A model generated the notes under the pieces. It was not told the origin of the DNA. It saw only the letters and a program-made list of their open reading frames with translations, and ran no database searches. Shown piece by piece: positions 45,552-54,516 of a stretch of 64,000 nt of DNA; within the stretch, counting starts at the first letter, position 1; every line of letters starts with the position of its first letter. The translations under genes and the position numbers were made by a program. The DNA is taken from contig JAJFGF010000054.1 in assembly GCA_021776245.1 (NCBI GenBank), positions 248,001 through 312,000 on the forward strand. The letters run 5' to 3'. Origin of the DNA: Hyphococcus sp. (GTDB lineage Bacteria; Pseudomonadota; Alphaproteobacteria; Caulobacterales; Parvularculaceae).

Positions 45552-46514
45552 ATGGCGGATGGAGAGGCGGCGCATGGCGATGGATTTCCTCATGTGCTTG
45601 GCAAATTTGAGCATCCGGACCTCACTGCTTCCGGCGCCGCGCGCGCGCAGGTCGCGCTTAAGAAACTTGAAACGCTTTGGATCAACACCGGCACACTGTG
45701 CAATATCGAATGCGCTCACTGTTATATTGAATCCTCACCGCAAAATGACCGGCTTGTCTACCTGACGCTCGCGGACATCGCGTCCTTTCTTGACGAGGCC
45801 GCCAGGATGGGCGTGCGCGAAATCGGCTTTACCGGCGGCGAGCCATTTTTAAACCCCGAAATGATCGCTATGGCGGAAGCCGCGCTGGGCTGCGGTTTTG
45901 AAATATTGATCCTTACCAACGCGATGCGCCCAATGATGCGTCCTCGCGTTAAGGACGGATTGCTTAAACTCCACAGCCGCTTCGGGCCGCGCATCAAACT
46001 GCGCGTCAGTCTCGACCACTTTGACCCGGCGCGCCATGACCATGAGCGCAGGGTCGGCAGTTTTGCCAGCGCCATGGAGGGGTTTCGTTGGCTGGCGGAT
46101 CACGGGTTTCAGATTTCCGTCGCGACCCGGGATTTATGGGACGAGGGCGAAGCGGCGATGCGCGGCGGATTTGCCGCCCTGTTTGCCGGGGCGGCGGTCC
46201 CTCTTGATGCGCAAAACCCAATGGACCTCATTTTGTTCCCGGAAATGGATGTGGCTGCAGATGTGCCGGAAATTTCTACTGACTGCTGGGGGCTTCTCGG
46301 CAAGGATCCCGGCGGCGTCATGTGCGCGTCGTCGCGGATGGTTGTGAAACGTAAAGGCGCGGCGGCGCCCGTGGTGCTCTCCTGCACCCTGCTGCCGTAT
46401 GACGCCCGCTTTGAAATGGGCGCCACATTGCGTGAGGCTTTGGGGCCTGTGAAGCTCAACCACCCCCATTGCGCAAAATTCTGCGTCCTTGGCGGGGCCA
46501 GCTGTTCCGGGTAA
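45552..46514 (+). CDS. Radical SAM protein of unknown substrate
   Basis: A 320-residue radical SAM enzyme with the cluster motif GTLCNIECAHCYIESSP (CxxxCxxC) near residue 50, the GGEPF motif in GFTGGEPFLNPE and a TIM-barrel core to about residue 230. The C-terminal part has more cysteines (SCTLLPYD and a final HCAKFCVLGGASCSG), possibly binding a second Fe-S cluster as in SPASM-type proteins. The substrate is unknown and no precursor peptide was found next to it. The next gene, a DUF938 methyltransferase, starts 12 bp downstream, so they may form an operon. Confidence 0.82.
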   Translation: MADGEAAHGDGFPHVLGKFEHPDLTASGAARAQVALKKLETLWINTGTLCNIECAHCYIESSPQNDRLVYLTLADIASFLDEAARMGVREIGFTGGEPFLNPEMIAMAEAALGCGFEILILTNAMRPMMRPRVKDGLLKLHSRFGPRIKLRVSLDHFDPARHDHERRVGSFASAMEGFRWLADHGFQISVATRDLWDEGEAAMRGGFAALFAGAAVPLDAQNPMDLILFPEMDVAADVPEISTDCWGLLGKDPGGVMCASSRMVVKRKGAAAPVVLSCTLLPYDARFEMGATLREALGPVKLNHPHCAKFCVLGGASCSG

Positions 46515-46526
46515 ATCATCTCTCCA

Positions 46527-47192
46527 ATGACCGAAAAAACTGAACCGCCGCGCGACATCGCGCTAGAGCCTCGTGAAAAATCAGGTGAACGCCTTTATTC
46601 TCCTTCGGCAGCGCGCAATCGCGATCCTATTCGTGATGTCTTTTTGAAACTCATGCCGCGCGCCGGGAAAATTCTCGAAATTGGCGGCGGCACCGGCGAA
46701 CACGGCGTTCACCTTGCCAGGGCTTTGCCAGACACAACCTGGCACACAGGTGATCCTGACCCGGCGTCGCGAGCGTCGATCGCGGCCTGGATTGCGGAAA
46801 CGAAACTGCACAACCTTACTGGCCCGCATTCCATCGATGTGACGGCGGCGGTCTGGGGCGTCGAAGAGGCTGCGCCGTTTGACGGGCTGGTGTCGCTCAA
46901 CATGATCCACATTGCGCCCTTTGCCGCCACTGCAGGATTGTTCGCTGGCGCCGGCCGTTTGCTGGCGCCGGGTGGAAGGCTTTTTCTTTACGGTCCTTTC
47001 TCACGTGACGGCGTTCACACGGCGGCCTCCAATGAAGCCTTTGACGCAAGCCTGAAAGCGCGGAATGCAAATTGGGGCGTACGTGATCTTGAGCGTGATA
47101 TTGCGCCGCTTGCGCAGAAAGATGCGCTGACCCGTGTCGACATTGTGGAGATGCCCGCGAACAATCTCTCCGTCATTTTTAGAAAAAGCTGA
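46527..47192 (+). CDS. DUF938 SAM-dependent methyltransferase
   Basis: A 221-residue methyltransferase with the DUF938 opening YSPSAARNRDPI, motif I LEIGGGTGEHGVHLA, the acidic segment WHTGDPDP and SLNMIHIAPF. The family is a Rossmann methyltransferase of unknown target. It is on the same strand, 12 bp after the radical SAM gene, which makes a two-gene modification operon plausible. Confidence 0.88.
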   Translation: MTEKTEPPRDIALEPREKSGERLYSPSAARNRDPIRDVFLKLMPRAGKILEIGGGTGEHGVHLARALPDTTWHTGDPDPASRASIAAWIAETKLHNLTGPHSIDVTAAVWGVEEAAPFDGLVSLNMIHIAPFAATAGLFAGAGRLLAPGGRLFLYGPFSRDGVHTAASNEAFDASLKARNANWGVRDLERDIAPLAQKDALTRVDIVEMPANNLSVIFRKS

Positions 47193-48013
47193 CAAGATAT
47201 TGATTTTTTTTGCTTTATATTTTCCACAAGTTGAAATGCGAAACAATGTGGAAAACTTTGATTCGACGAACGCAGAAAAGTTGGTATCCTGATCATACTT
47301 TGCGGCTCTAACGGAAATTCGTCGCGCTTGCCTAGAGGCGGGTTTTACGAGCAAACGAAGTGATATGCTGGCCGGCGGCGGCGCTTGGACGCAAATCGGC
47401 AGGGTCAAACAAAGGTAAGTTTGACGCATATCTGACGGATCTGAGCGGTTCGGCCTTATGCGGGCGCTTGAAAGAGCAGCCGTCAATAAGGAACCGGGAT
47501 CGCCGTGAGCAGCGGGCTAGCTGTAAATCGGCGCGCGGCATTGAAGGTCGGGGAACGCGCAAGCTGGAACCGGAAAGAGATGACGCGGATCTGGAGGACG
47601 CGGCGGAAAGAAAATGGCGACGGTCATGGTCTGGAAGACGCGCCCGAAAGGTCTAGCGGCGTAAAATGCAGGCTGTAAAGCAGGTATTTAATCGCAGCGT
47701 CGGAGAGCATTCGAATTCTCACTGGATTGGGGTGTCCTTCGATAGGCCGCGAGAGCGGACGAAAGGGAGTAGCTTCGGCTGCTCCCTTTTTGTTTTTGGT
47801 CCTTGGTTTTGTCCGGTCCGCTGGCGATGCCGAATAAAGCCATGATCTCTGCGATAAGCCACCATGCCGCGCATGGTCCATTGGTCTATCTGCGCGGCGC
47901 CGACCTTCCCAGAAACGCTATATCCAAGTTTACATTTTGTCGCCTCTCGCCCTGCTTGCGGATGCGGTCAGCCGCCGCTAGCTTCCGGGCAAATCTCGGG
48001 AAGGAGAAACTTA
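47193..48013. other. 820 bp stretch without a convincing gene, containing a strong terminator
   Basis: No protein family is recognised in any frame. One open frame (47360-47656, plus, GTG start, 98 codons) is arginine-rich with acidic blocks (EPERDDADLEDAAERK) and has no obvious ribosome-binding site. A hairpin GTCAAAC/GTTTGAC lies at 47404-47425, and a strong terminator at 47763-47792 ends a transcript of up to about 450 nt on the plus strand. I checked by eye for RNase P, tmRNA, SRP and 6S core sequences and did not find them. A non-coding RNA is possible. Confidence 0.45.
47763..47792 (+). terminator. Strong intrinsic terminator
   Basis: Arms AAAGGGAGTAGC and GCTGCTCCCTTT (one G-T pair) around a TTCG tetraloop, followed by a T-run. 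It is more than 570 bp beyond the DUF938 stop, so it probably serves a separate transcript within 47.3-47.8 kb. Confidence 0.85.
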
Positions 48014-48451
48014 ATGGCCGAAAGCGTCGCCAGCATCACCGCACAGGAAGCGGTGATTTACCTAATGGTCCTCACATCTGCGTCTGACGGCGCGATCAAG
48101 GATGAAGAGCTGCGCACCATTGGCCGCGTCGTGCGGTCGTTTCCGATGTTTTCGGACAATGACGAACAGCGCCTGGTGGAAACCGCGGGCGCCTGCGGCG
48201 AGCTCATGGCGTCGGAAGGCGGCTTGCATAAGGTGCTGGAAGCGGCCGCCGCGGCCCTGCCGGGCCATCTCGGCGAGACCGCTTATGCGGCCGTTGTCGA
48301 TGTCGTTACCGCCGATGAAAATCTGGACATGACGGAAATTCGCGTGCTCGAGCTGATCCGCAACGCGCTCGATATCCCCGATGACGGCGCCGCAGCAATC
48401 GAACATGCTGCGCGAGCGAGACACATGACAGTGGATGGGGTGAACGCCTAA
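48014..48451 (+). CDS. TerB-like domain protein
   Basis: A 145-residue all-helical acidic protein with the TerB/DUF533 repeat pattern: LMVLTSASDGAIKDEELRTIGRVV and AAVVDVVTADENLDMTEIRVLELI, each with a D-G/N-x-(D/N) turn that could bind a metal. The ATG at 48014 has AAGGAG 7 bases upstream; the longer frame from 47864 is rejected. TerB domains were named in tellurite operons but are general; nothing here suggests tellurite resistance. Confidence 0.85.
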   Translation: MAESVASITAQEAVIYLMVLTSASDGAIKDEELRTIGRVVRSFPMFSDNDEQRLVETAGACGELMASEGGLHKVLEAAAAALPGHLGETAYAAVVDVVTADENLDMTEIRVLELIRNALDIPDDGAAAIEHAARARHMTVDGVNA

Positions 48452-48455
48452 CTGA

Positions 48456-48863
48456 TCAATGGCGCCTTGCGACCAGCAGTTGCACAACCGAAAAAGACCC
48501 AAACACGACCTGCCCACCCAGTCCGATGGCGCCGGCGACAGTTTGGTAGTGAAACAGTAATTCTTCCAGATTCCGGCCAAACACAAAAACGCCCAGCAGC
48601 TGTTCCGCAATCATCAACAGCGTAAACGCGCTGCCGCCCATTGCGAGGCGCGCGAGCATTGTTGGAATGACGTCGAATTTTCGGATCAGGGCGCGGCATA
48701 TGAACCACGACGCGCCGAGCATAAGCGGTGTTTCCAGCAGCACAGCAGATATTTCGCTGATAAACTGTACGAGTATCAGCACGCGAAACGTACCGAGGAT
48801 AAAGCCTAGAGCAAAAATGATGATGAAATAGGCGACGCCGGCGCGGAGTGCTTTTTCCATCAA
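48456..48863 (-). CDS. Hypothetical four-helix membrane protein
   Basis: A 135-residue protein with four hydrophobic helices (about residues 8-28, 38-58, 70-90 and 110-130). It resembles small uncharacterised membrane proteins of alphaproteobacteria but I recognise no named family. It lies 13 bp downstream of the SLC13 gene on the same strand and 4 bp from the convergent TerB gene. Confidence 0.6.
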   Translation of the reverse strand: MMEKALRAGVAYFIIIFALGFILGTFRVLILVQFISEISAVLLETPLMLGASWFICRALIRKFDVIPTMLARLAMGGSAFTLLMIAEQLLGVFVFGRNLEELLFHYQTVAGAIGLGGQVVFGSFSVVQLLVARRH

Positions 48864-48876
48864 GATCTCGAATTCG

Positions 48877-50241
48877 TTAGCGCAGTATCACCCAGCAAAC
48901 GCTCGCAACAACAAATGCAACGATCACATTGAGAACCGCGCCTTCGCGGGCCATGCGGGCGATGGATACTCTCCCGGTACCATAGATGATGGCGTTAGGC
49001 GCGGTCGCCACCGGCAACATGAAGGCGCAGGAGCATGAAATCACCGCCGGGATCATCAACAGTTCCGGTTTGACCCCGGCGCCAGCGGCGACGGCGGCAA
49101 GAAGCGGCATCAAAAGATTTGCCGTCGCAGTGTTCGATGTCATTTCAGTCAGAAAGGTGACAGAAAGACATAAGCCCAGCATCATCAAAAACACGGGCGC
49201 GCCCGCAAGCCCGCCAAGGGATGCGCCAATCAAAACATCAAGACCGCTCGCGCGGAAAGCGGTGGCGATGCAAATACCGCCGGCGAACAGCAAAAGCATG
49301 CCCCAGGGAATGTCGCTGGCGGTTTTCCAATCGAGAAGTGCGCCCTTTTTGCCGTCGGGAACGAGAAACATGATGATGACGGCGAGAATTGCCACCGTCG
49401 AATCGCCGGCTCCGGCGATGCCTAATGCGCCGGTCCAGCCGCCGAAAGGTTCGGCCCGGGTGATCCACATGATAATCGCCAAACCAAAGACCATCAGGGT
49501 ACGGCGTTCATCAATGCGCCAGGGGCCCGGATCGCGTAATTCCGGTGTTTTGACCCCGCCCATGGACCGTGTCAGCCACAAAGCAATGACGGGAACGCCA
49601 ATGGCGACAATAGGAATTCCAATTGACATCCAGCGCGTAAAAGAAAATTCCACGCCGGTTGCCTTGAAATAAGCGTCGGCGAAAATCAGATTGGGCGGCG
49701 TACCAATCAGCGTCGCCGTCCCGCCGAGCGACGCGGCATAGGCGATACCGAGCAACAGCGGGGGCCCAAGTTTTGGATCATCCGAGCGCGCCAGGATTGC
49801 GAGCGCCATCGTCGCCAGCATCAATGTGGTGGCGGTATTTGAAATCCACATCGACAAAATTGCGGCGGCGATCATAAACCCGATGACCAGGCGTCGCCCC
49901 GATGCGCCGACGAGATTGATCATATAGAGCGCAAGGCGCTCGTGGACCCCGGATTTTTCCAGCGCCTTTGACAGCATAAAAGACGCCATCAGGAGAACGA
50001 TGACGTAACTGCCAAGCGCCGCCGCCGCCTCGCGCTGATCGAGAACGCCTGCGAGCGGAAAAAGTGCGAATGGCACGATTGATGTCGCCGGAATTGGCAG
50101 GGCTTCGGTGACCCACCAGAAAGCGGTAAGCGCTGTAATAGCGATCGTCCAGACGATCGGATCCGCCAGCCCTCCGGCAATAGCGGCGAGCCCGGCGCCT
50201 GCAGCGAAGGCAAGACCCAAAAGAATACGAACAGGTTTCAT
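48877..50241 (-). CDS. SLC13/DASS family anion symporter
   Basis: A 454-residue transporter with about eleven hydrophobic helices and the two sodium/substrate motifs of the divalent anion:sodium symporter family: SNTATTLMLATMALAI near residue 130 and TSNTATANLLMPL near residue 370. The other key segment is IGTPPNLIFADAYF. Family members carry dicarboxylates or sulfate; the substrate cannot be told here. Confidence 0.92.
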   Translation of the reverse strand: MKPVRILLGLAFAAGAGLAAIAGGLADPIVWTIAITALTAFWWVTEALPIPATSIVPFALFPLAGVLDQREAAAALGSYVIVLLMASFMLSKALEKSGVHERLALYMINLVGASGRRLVIGFMIAAAILSMWISNTATTLMLATMALAILARSDDPKLGPPLLLGIAYAASLGGTATLIGTPPNLIFADAYFKATGVEFSFTRWMSIGIPIVAIGVPVIALWLTRSMGGVKTPELRDPGPWRIDERRTLMVFGLAIIMWITRAEPFGGWTGALGIAGAGDSTVAILAVIIMFLVPDGKKGALLDWKTASDIPWGMLLLFAGGICIATAFRASGLDVLIGASLGGLAGAPVFLMMLGLCLSVTFLTEMTSNTATANLLMPLLAAVAAGAGVKPELLMIPAVISCSCAFMLPVATAPNAIIYGTGRVSIARMAREGAVLNVIVAFVVASVCWVILR

Positions 50242-50319
50242 GAGGCATGATTAACCGGCGATTGGGCGGTTTTGTCCAGCGAACTTGCCGACAGAAGCCG
50301 CGCCCTATAAGGCGAGACC

Positions 50320-50673
50320 ATGATGGAAACCCAAAAATTCATCTATCGCCTCGCCACGGCGCAGGAATGGTTCATCGCGCGAGAAACCGGCATCGCCCCG
50401 ACCCGCGATATCGATGAGCAAGATGGCTACATGCATCTATCGACCTTTGATCAGGCGCTGGAGACGGCGCGGCTCCACTTTGCCGGCGCGACGGATCTTT
50501 TGGCGCTGGAAATTTCTCTCGATGAAATCGCAGATCAGGTAAAGTTTGAACTTGCGCCGAAACGCGGCGAAAAATTTCCGCATCTTTATGGGGCGTTGCG
50601 CACCGAACATATTAAGCGCGCGATCAGGCTCAACCCCACAGATGAGGGGTTTGATTTTGGCGAAAACGTATGA
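50320..50673 (+). CDS. DUF952 domain protein
   Basis: A 117-residue protein with the DUF952 marks YRLATAQEWFIARETG, DGYMHLSTFDQALETA and RGEKFPHLYGALRTEHI. The fold resembles ADP-ribosylating enzymes, but the function is unknown. Its TGA overlaps the pyrD start (ATGA), so translation is coupled; this DUF952-pyrD pair is common in alphaproteobacteria. Either of two adjacent ATG codons may be the start. Confidence 0.9.
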   Translation: MMETQKFIYRLATAQEWFIARETGIAPTRDIDEQDGYMHLSTFDQALETARLHFAGATDLLALEISLDEIADQVKFELAPKRGEKFPHLYGALRTEHIKRAIRLNPTDEGFDFGENV

Positions 50674-51728
50674 GGACGCCGCTTTTTCTTGCTGATCTCG
50701 GATCCAGGGCGATGGCGGCGTTTGATGCGGAAACCGCGCATCATTTAACGCTGCGTCTGCTAAAGCGCGGCAACGGTCCGAAGCCGCGCATCAAAAACCC
50801 GCGCCTCGCGACCGATGTCGCCGGGCTCCATTTTTCAAACCCTCTTGGGCTTGCTGCCGGTTTTGACAAAAACGCCGAGGCGCCTGATGCGATGCTGGAT
50901 CTTGGATTTGGCTTTGTCGAAGTGGGCGCAGTGACGCCGCGTCCACAATCAGGCAACGAAAAGCCACGCGTCTTTCGCCTGCGCGCCGATGCGGCGGTCA
51001 TCAATCGTTATGGTTTCAACAATGACGGGCTTGATGTCATTGCGGGTCGTCTTCGGGCGAGGCCAAAAACCGGCGTTGTTGGCGTCAATCTTGGCGCCAA
51101 CAAAGATAGTGACGATCGCACGCAGGATTATGTGACCGGCGTTACGGCGCTTGCAGGACTTGTTGATTTTTTTACGGTGAATATTTCCTCGCCGAATACG
51201 CCGGGCCTGCGCGCCCTTCAGGACAAGGCGGCGCTGACCGATCTCATGGAGCGGGTTCTGACAGCACGCGGCGATAAGGCGCCCGAAACACCGGTATTTT
51301 TAAAAATTGCGCCGGACCTCACCGATGAAGACAAGGCGGATATTGCCGATGTCGCTAAAGCGTTAGCCTTAGACGGGTTGATAATCTCGAATACAACAAT
51401 CAAGCGCCCGGCGACGTTGCGCAGCGGCGGGACGGATGAGCCGGGCGGCCTTTCAGGTAAGCCGCTCTTTGCGCGGTCAACGGCTTTGTTACGTGAGTTT
51501 TACGCAGCGCTTCGAGATGATGTTCCGTTGGTTGGCGTTGGCGGTGTTTCGTCCGCACGAGACGCTTATGAAAAAATCCTCGCCGGCGCCGCGCTGGTCC
51601 AGCTATACACCGCCCTTATCTATGAAGGGCCAAGCCTGCCATTTCGTATTTTACAGGATTTACCTGGATTTCTTGACGCTGACGGGTTTGAAACCATCGC
51701 CGAGGCGGTCGGCGCCGGTCACGCGTGA
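50670..51728 (+). CDS. pyrD: Dihydroorotate dehydrogenase (quinone), class 2
   Basis: A 352-residue FMN enzyme that oxidises dihydroorotate to orotate and passes electrons to quinone. Class 2 marks are an N-terminal membrane-associating region (about 40 residues), GLAAGFDKNAEAPDAML, AVINRYGFNNDGLDV, the catalytic serine in FTVNISSPNTPGLR and IISNTTIKRP. The end overlaps the convergent MATE gene by 10 bp. Confidence 0.96.
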   Translation: MRTPLFLADLGSRAMAAFDAETAHHLTLRLLKRGNGPKPRIKNPRLATDVAGLHFSNPLGLAAGFDKNAEAPDAMLDLGFGFVEVGAVTPRPQSGNEKPRVFRLRADAAVINRYGFNNDGLDVIAGRLRARPKTGVVGVNLGANKDSDDRTQDYVTGVTALAGLVDFFTVNISSPNTPGLRALQDKAALTDLMERVLTARGDKAPETPVFLKIAPDLTDEDKADIADVAKALALDGLIISNTTIKRPATLRSGGTDEPGGLSGKPLFARSTALLREFYAALRDDVPLVGVGGVSSARDAYEKILAGAALVQLYTALIYEGPSLPFRILQDLPGFLDADGFETIAEAVGAGHA

Positions 51729-53098
51729 TCGCCAAAGGCGGTCTTAAGGCGCGGTATGTAAAGGCCCAGCGTTGCAGCGCGCAAAAGAAAATAAAGTGAA
51801 AACGCGGCCCATAGCCCGTGATTATCGAAACGCGCCGCCAGCATGAGTGAGGCCGGAATAAAAACGAATGTCGAGATAATCATCGAATCGCGCATTTCTT
51901 CCGCCCGTGTCGCACCAATGAAAACACCGTCCAGTTGAAAGCCGATGACAACAATCAGTGGACTGATGATGACCCATGGCATGTATATTTTTGTAGTCGC
52001 ACGGATGGGTCCTTCCGGATTTAAGAGTGCAATTAGCGCGTCGCCAAACACCCAGTAAAAAACAGAAAAAATGACTGACGCGGCGATGGCAAGGATAAAG
52101 GTGCGCCGCACGGCCGAGTGATAGCGGACGGCGCCGCGCGCCGGATCGCGTGCGCCCATCGCCCGGCCCACAAGGGTTTCCGCAGCGATCGCCGTGCCGT
52201 CAAGGGCAAGGCCTGTAAACAGGAAAAGCTGCAAGAGGGTCTGGTTTGCCGCCAGCGTCACGTCGCCAAAGGCGCCGCCGCGCTGCACAAACCACGCAAA
52301 ACAAAAAGCGAGCAACAGCGTGCGGATAAAAATATCGCGATTAACCGACAATGTCCGCCTGATCCGATCCGCCGCCCAGAAATGATCCACATGCCAATGG
52401 GATTTGACGCCGCCGTGATCGTTCAGAACAAGAATGACAAAGAAAACTGACATGAAAAATCCGGCGAGCTCGGCAATCAAGGTGCCGGCGGCGACGCCCG
52501 CAGCGCCCCAGCCGAGTCCGACGACAAACCAGTAATCCAAAAGGATGTTGAGCCCGGTCATAAAAATACTGACCGCCATCAGATAGTCCGTACGCCCCCT
52601 GGCCGTCAGCCAGCCAAAGGCGGCGTAGGACGCAAGTGCGAAGGGCGCCCCCCAGATCCGGATGTCGAAATAGGAAAGTCCTGCGGCAAGCGTTTGCGCA
52701 CTGGCTTCGGACCCGACAGAGAGGAGCCGAAAGGAAAGCCAGCCGATCGGCCATTGCAGCAGGACGAGCGCCAGCCCGATCGCGCCGCCAATAACGGCGC
52801 CGCGCGCGAGCGACGCCCGCGCTTCCGGCTCGTCTTCGGCGCCTGAAGCTTGTGCTGTCAGTCCGGCGACGCTCATTCGGATGAAACCGAAGGTCCAATA
52901 GGCAAGGGAGAAAATCACGGCGCCAAGTCCGACAGCGGCAATATCAAGAGGCCGGGCCGATTGCGCCAGGGCCCAGACATCGACCGCGCCGAGGAGCGGG
53001 GTCACTGATGCAGCGACAGAAGCCGGCCAGGCAAGCTTTAAGATCTCCCGGTAGGAAATTTTTGCTTCTTTTCGGGACGGATCGTCAGCGGCGGCCAT
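51719..53098 (-). CDS. MATE family efflux transporter (DinF-like)
   Basis: A 459-residue protein with twelve hydrophobic helices in two related halves; the start of each half (LAWPASVAASVTPLLGAVDVWAL and the second near residue 240) fits MATE/DinF transporters. These export cationic compounds using sodium or proton gradients. The extra N-terminal 20 residues are charged. Substrate unknown. Confidence 0.9.
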   Translation of the reverse strand: MAAADDPSRKEAKISYREILKLAWPASVAASVTPLLGAVDVWALAQSARPLDIAAVGLGAVIFSLAYWTFGFIRMSVAGLTAQASGAEDEPEARASLARGAVIGGAIGLALVLLQWPIGWLSFRLLSVGSEASAQTLAAGLSYFDIRIWGAPFALASYAAFGWLTARGRTDYLMAVSIFMTGLNILLDYWFVVGLGWGAAGVAAGTLIAELAGFFMSVFFVILVLNDHGGVKSHWHVDHFWAADRIRRTLSVNRDIFIRTLLLAFCFAWFVQRGGAFGDVTLAANQTLLQLFLFTGLALDGTAIAAETLVGRAMGARDPARGAVRYHSAVRRTFILAIAASVIFSVFYWVFGDALIALLNPEGPIRATTKIYMPWVIISPLIVVIGFQLDGVFIGATRAEEMRDSMIISTFVFIPASLMLAARFDNHGLWAAFSLYFLLRAATLGLYIPRLKTAFGDHA

Positions 53099-53178
53099 GA
53101 AAACTCCTTGAGTGAGCGCCTAACGTCTCGGGCGCGGGATGTCGACCGCCTTGCCAGCAAGCGGCAAATGCGCCGAGA

Positions 53179-53886
53179 ATGCTTCCTGTGAATGAAAACT
53201 GGAAAGACTGGCAATCGCCTCCGGGCGGCACCGGCAACGAATTTGATAACGCCGCCATCGGCGCCCTTGCGCATTTATATCGCGGCGAGGTCTATCGCTC
53301 GACGATCTGGCGGACGCGCCTTGACACGACGACCAATTGGTCCGTTGTGACGCTTGGCATTGCCCTGTCGATCAGCTTCGCTGACCCCAATGCGTCGCCC
53401 CTGCCGCTCTTACTGGTCGGCATATTGATTTCGATGTTTCTTATATTGGAGGCGCGGCGCTATCGTTATTTCAATGTCTGGCGCGCGCGGGCGCGTTGGA
53501 TCGAAACCAAATTCTATGCGCCGCTGTTGCTGAGATCGGCCAAGCCCGACCCGGGCGAATGGCAGGATGTTCTGGCGAAGGATTATCTGCGTCCGCAATA
53601 TCACATCGGTTTTTGGCGCGCGATGGGCCGGCGTCTCCGGCGAAACTACATGTGGATCTTCGGTTTTCAGGCTGTTGCGTATTACGGCAAGATCATTATC
53701 CATCCATTACCGCTGCAAACTATTGACGAGCTCCTTACGCGCATGGCGGTAGGGCCGATTTCAGGCGTCGTGATTTTTTTGACCGGAGTCCTGTTTCACG
53801 GCGCCTGGATTTCCCTGACGCTTTACTCCAACTTTCTTGATAAGAAGAAACACGGATCCAGCGACGGCGTTGAGGGGATGGGGTAG
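53179..53886 (+). CDS. DUF2270 membrane protein
   Basis: A 235-residue protein with the family segments NAAIGALAHLYRGEVYRSTIWRTRLDTTTNW and LEARRYRYFNVWRARARWIE. Two helices lie at about residues 55-95 and two near 165-215. The function is unknown. It is divergent from the MATE gene. Confidence 0.85.
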   Translation: MLPVNENWKDWQSPPGGTGNEFDNAAIGALAHLYRGEVYRSTIWRTRLDTTTNWSVVTLGIALSISFADPNASPLPLLLVGILISMFLILEARRYRYFNVWRARARWIETKFYAPLLLRSAKPDPGEWQDVLAKDYLRPQYHIGFWRAMGRRLRRNYMWIFGFQAVAYYGKIIIHPLPLQTIDELLTRMAVGPISGVVIFLTGVLFHGAWISLTLYSNFLDKKKHGSSDGVEGMG

Positions 53887-54021
53887 GGGCGTAAAATGGG
53901 AACGGTTTGCCCACAAATTCACGTTCCATAGCGTCATTTTATCGGTCGCGGAAAAATGAACGGCTCGGCGCCGGAGGATCTGGAAACAAGACCTCTAAAC
54001 GCTCTTTTTCGATTCGCGCAA

Positions 54022-54414
54022 TTATTGAGTATCTTCGGGCTGTAAGACTGAGGTCTCACCCGTCATTGCCACCAGATCGCGGAAAACAGAATAAGCAATT
54101 TTATCGTTTCGCGCTATATGGTCATCGCCGGGACTGATATCGGGCGTATCCCGCCGCCACAGAGCCATTTTATAGAGCAGATCCGTTTTCGACCTGGCGG
54201 GCGTCAGGGCGACAAGGTCCATGATGACGGTCTGGGCATCCAACAAATTGTCCGAAACACTATTAGCGTCGTCATTTATATGACCGGCGCCGTTAGAAGC
54301 CTCTATCCGCTGCTCAATCAATGCCCATCTTTGGTAAAGGCGCTCGATTTGCGGCAGTTCATCTGCTATTTCAGCCGCACATTGGCCTTCGTTAATAATT
54401 CTATACTCAGTCAT
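54022..54414 (-). CDS. Hypothetical protein
   Basis: A 130-residue acidic, soluble, mostly helical protein with no recognised domain. It lies downstream of the LuxR-type gene (about 100 bp gap) on the same strand, so it could be in its regulon or operon. Codon use and an ATG start are ordinary. Confidence 0.55.
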   Translation of the reverse strand: MTEYRIINEGQCAAEIADELPQIERLYQRWALIEQRIEASNGAGHINDDANSVSDNLLDAQTVIMDLVALTPARSKTDLLYKMALWRRDTPDISPGDDHIARNDKIAYSVFRDLVAMTGETSVLQPEDTQ

Positions 54415-54516
54415 GTGATCCTACGCTTCAATCGCTGCTAACTTGATCGGCCGCACTGTCTAGGGGGACTGGAGGAAAATTACTGTCACGTAGCTGCGCG
54501 ACAGATGTGCAATTGA

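Noticed and set aside
47360-47656. 98-codon frame in the non-coding stretch
   Set aside because: GTG start without a visible ribosome-binding site, strongly basic with no domain. I keep it only as a possibility in the region entry.
48014-48451. Tellurite resistance gene
   Set aside because: Only a TerB-like domain is present, with no TerC, TerD or TerZ near; the domain is widespread.
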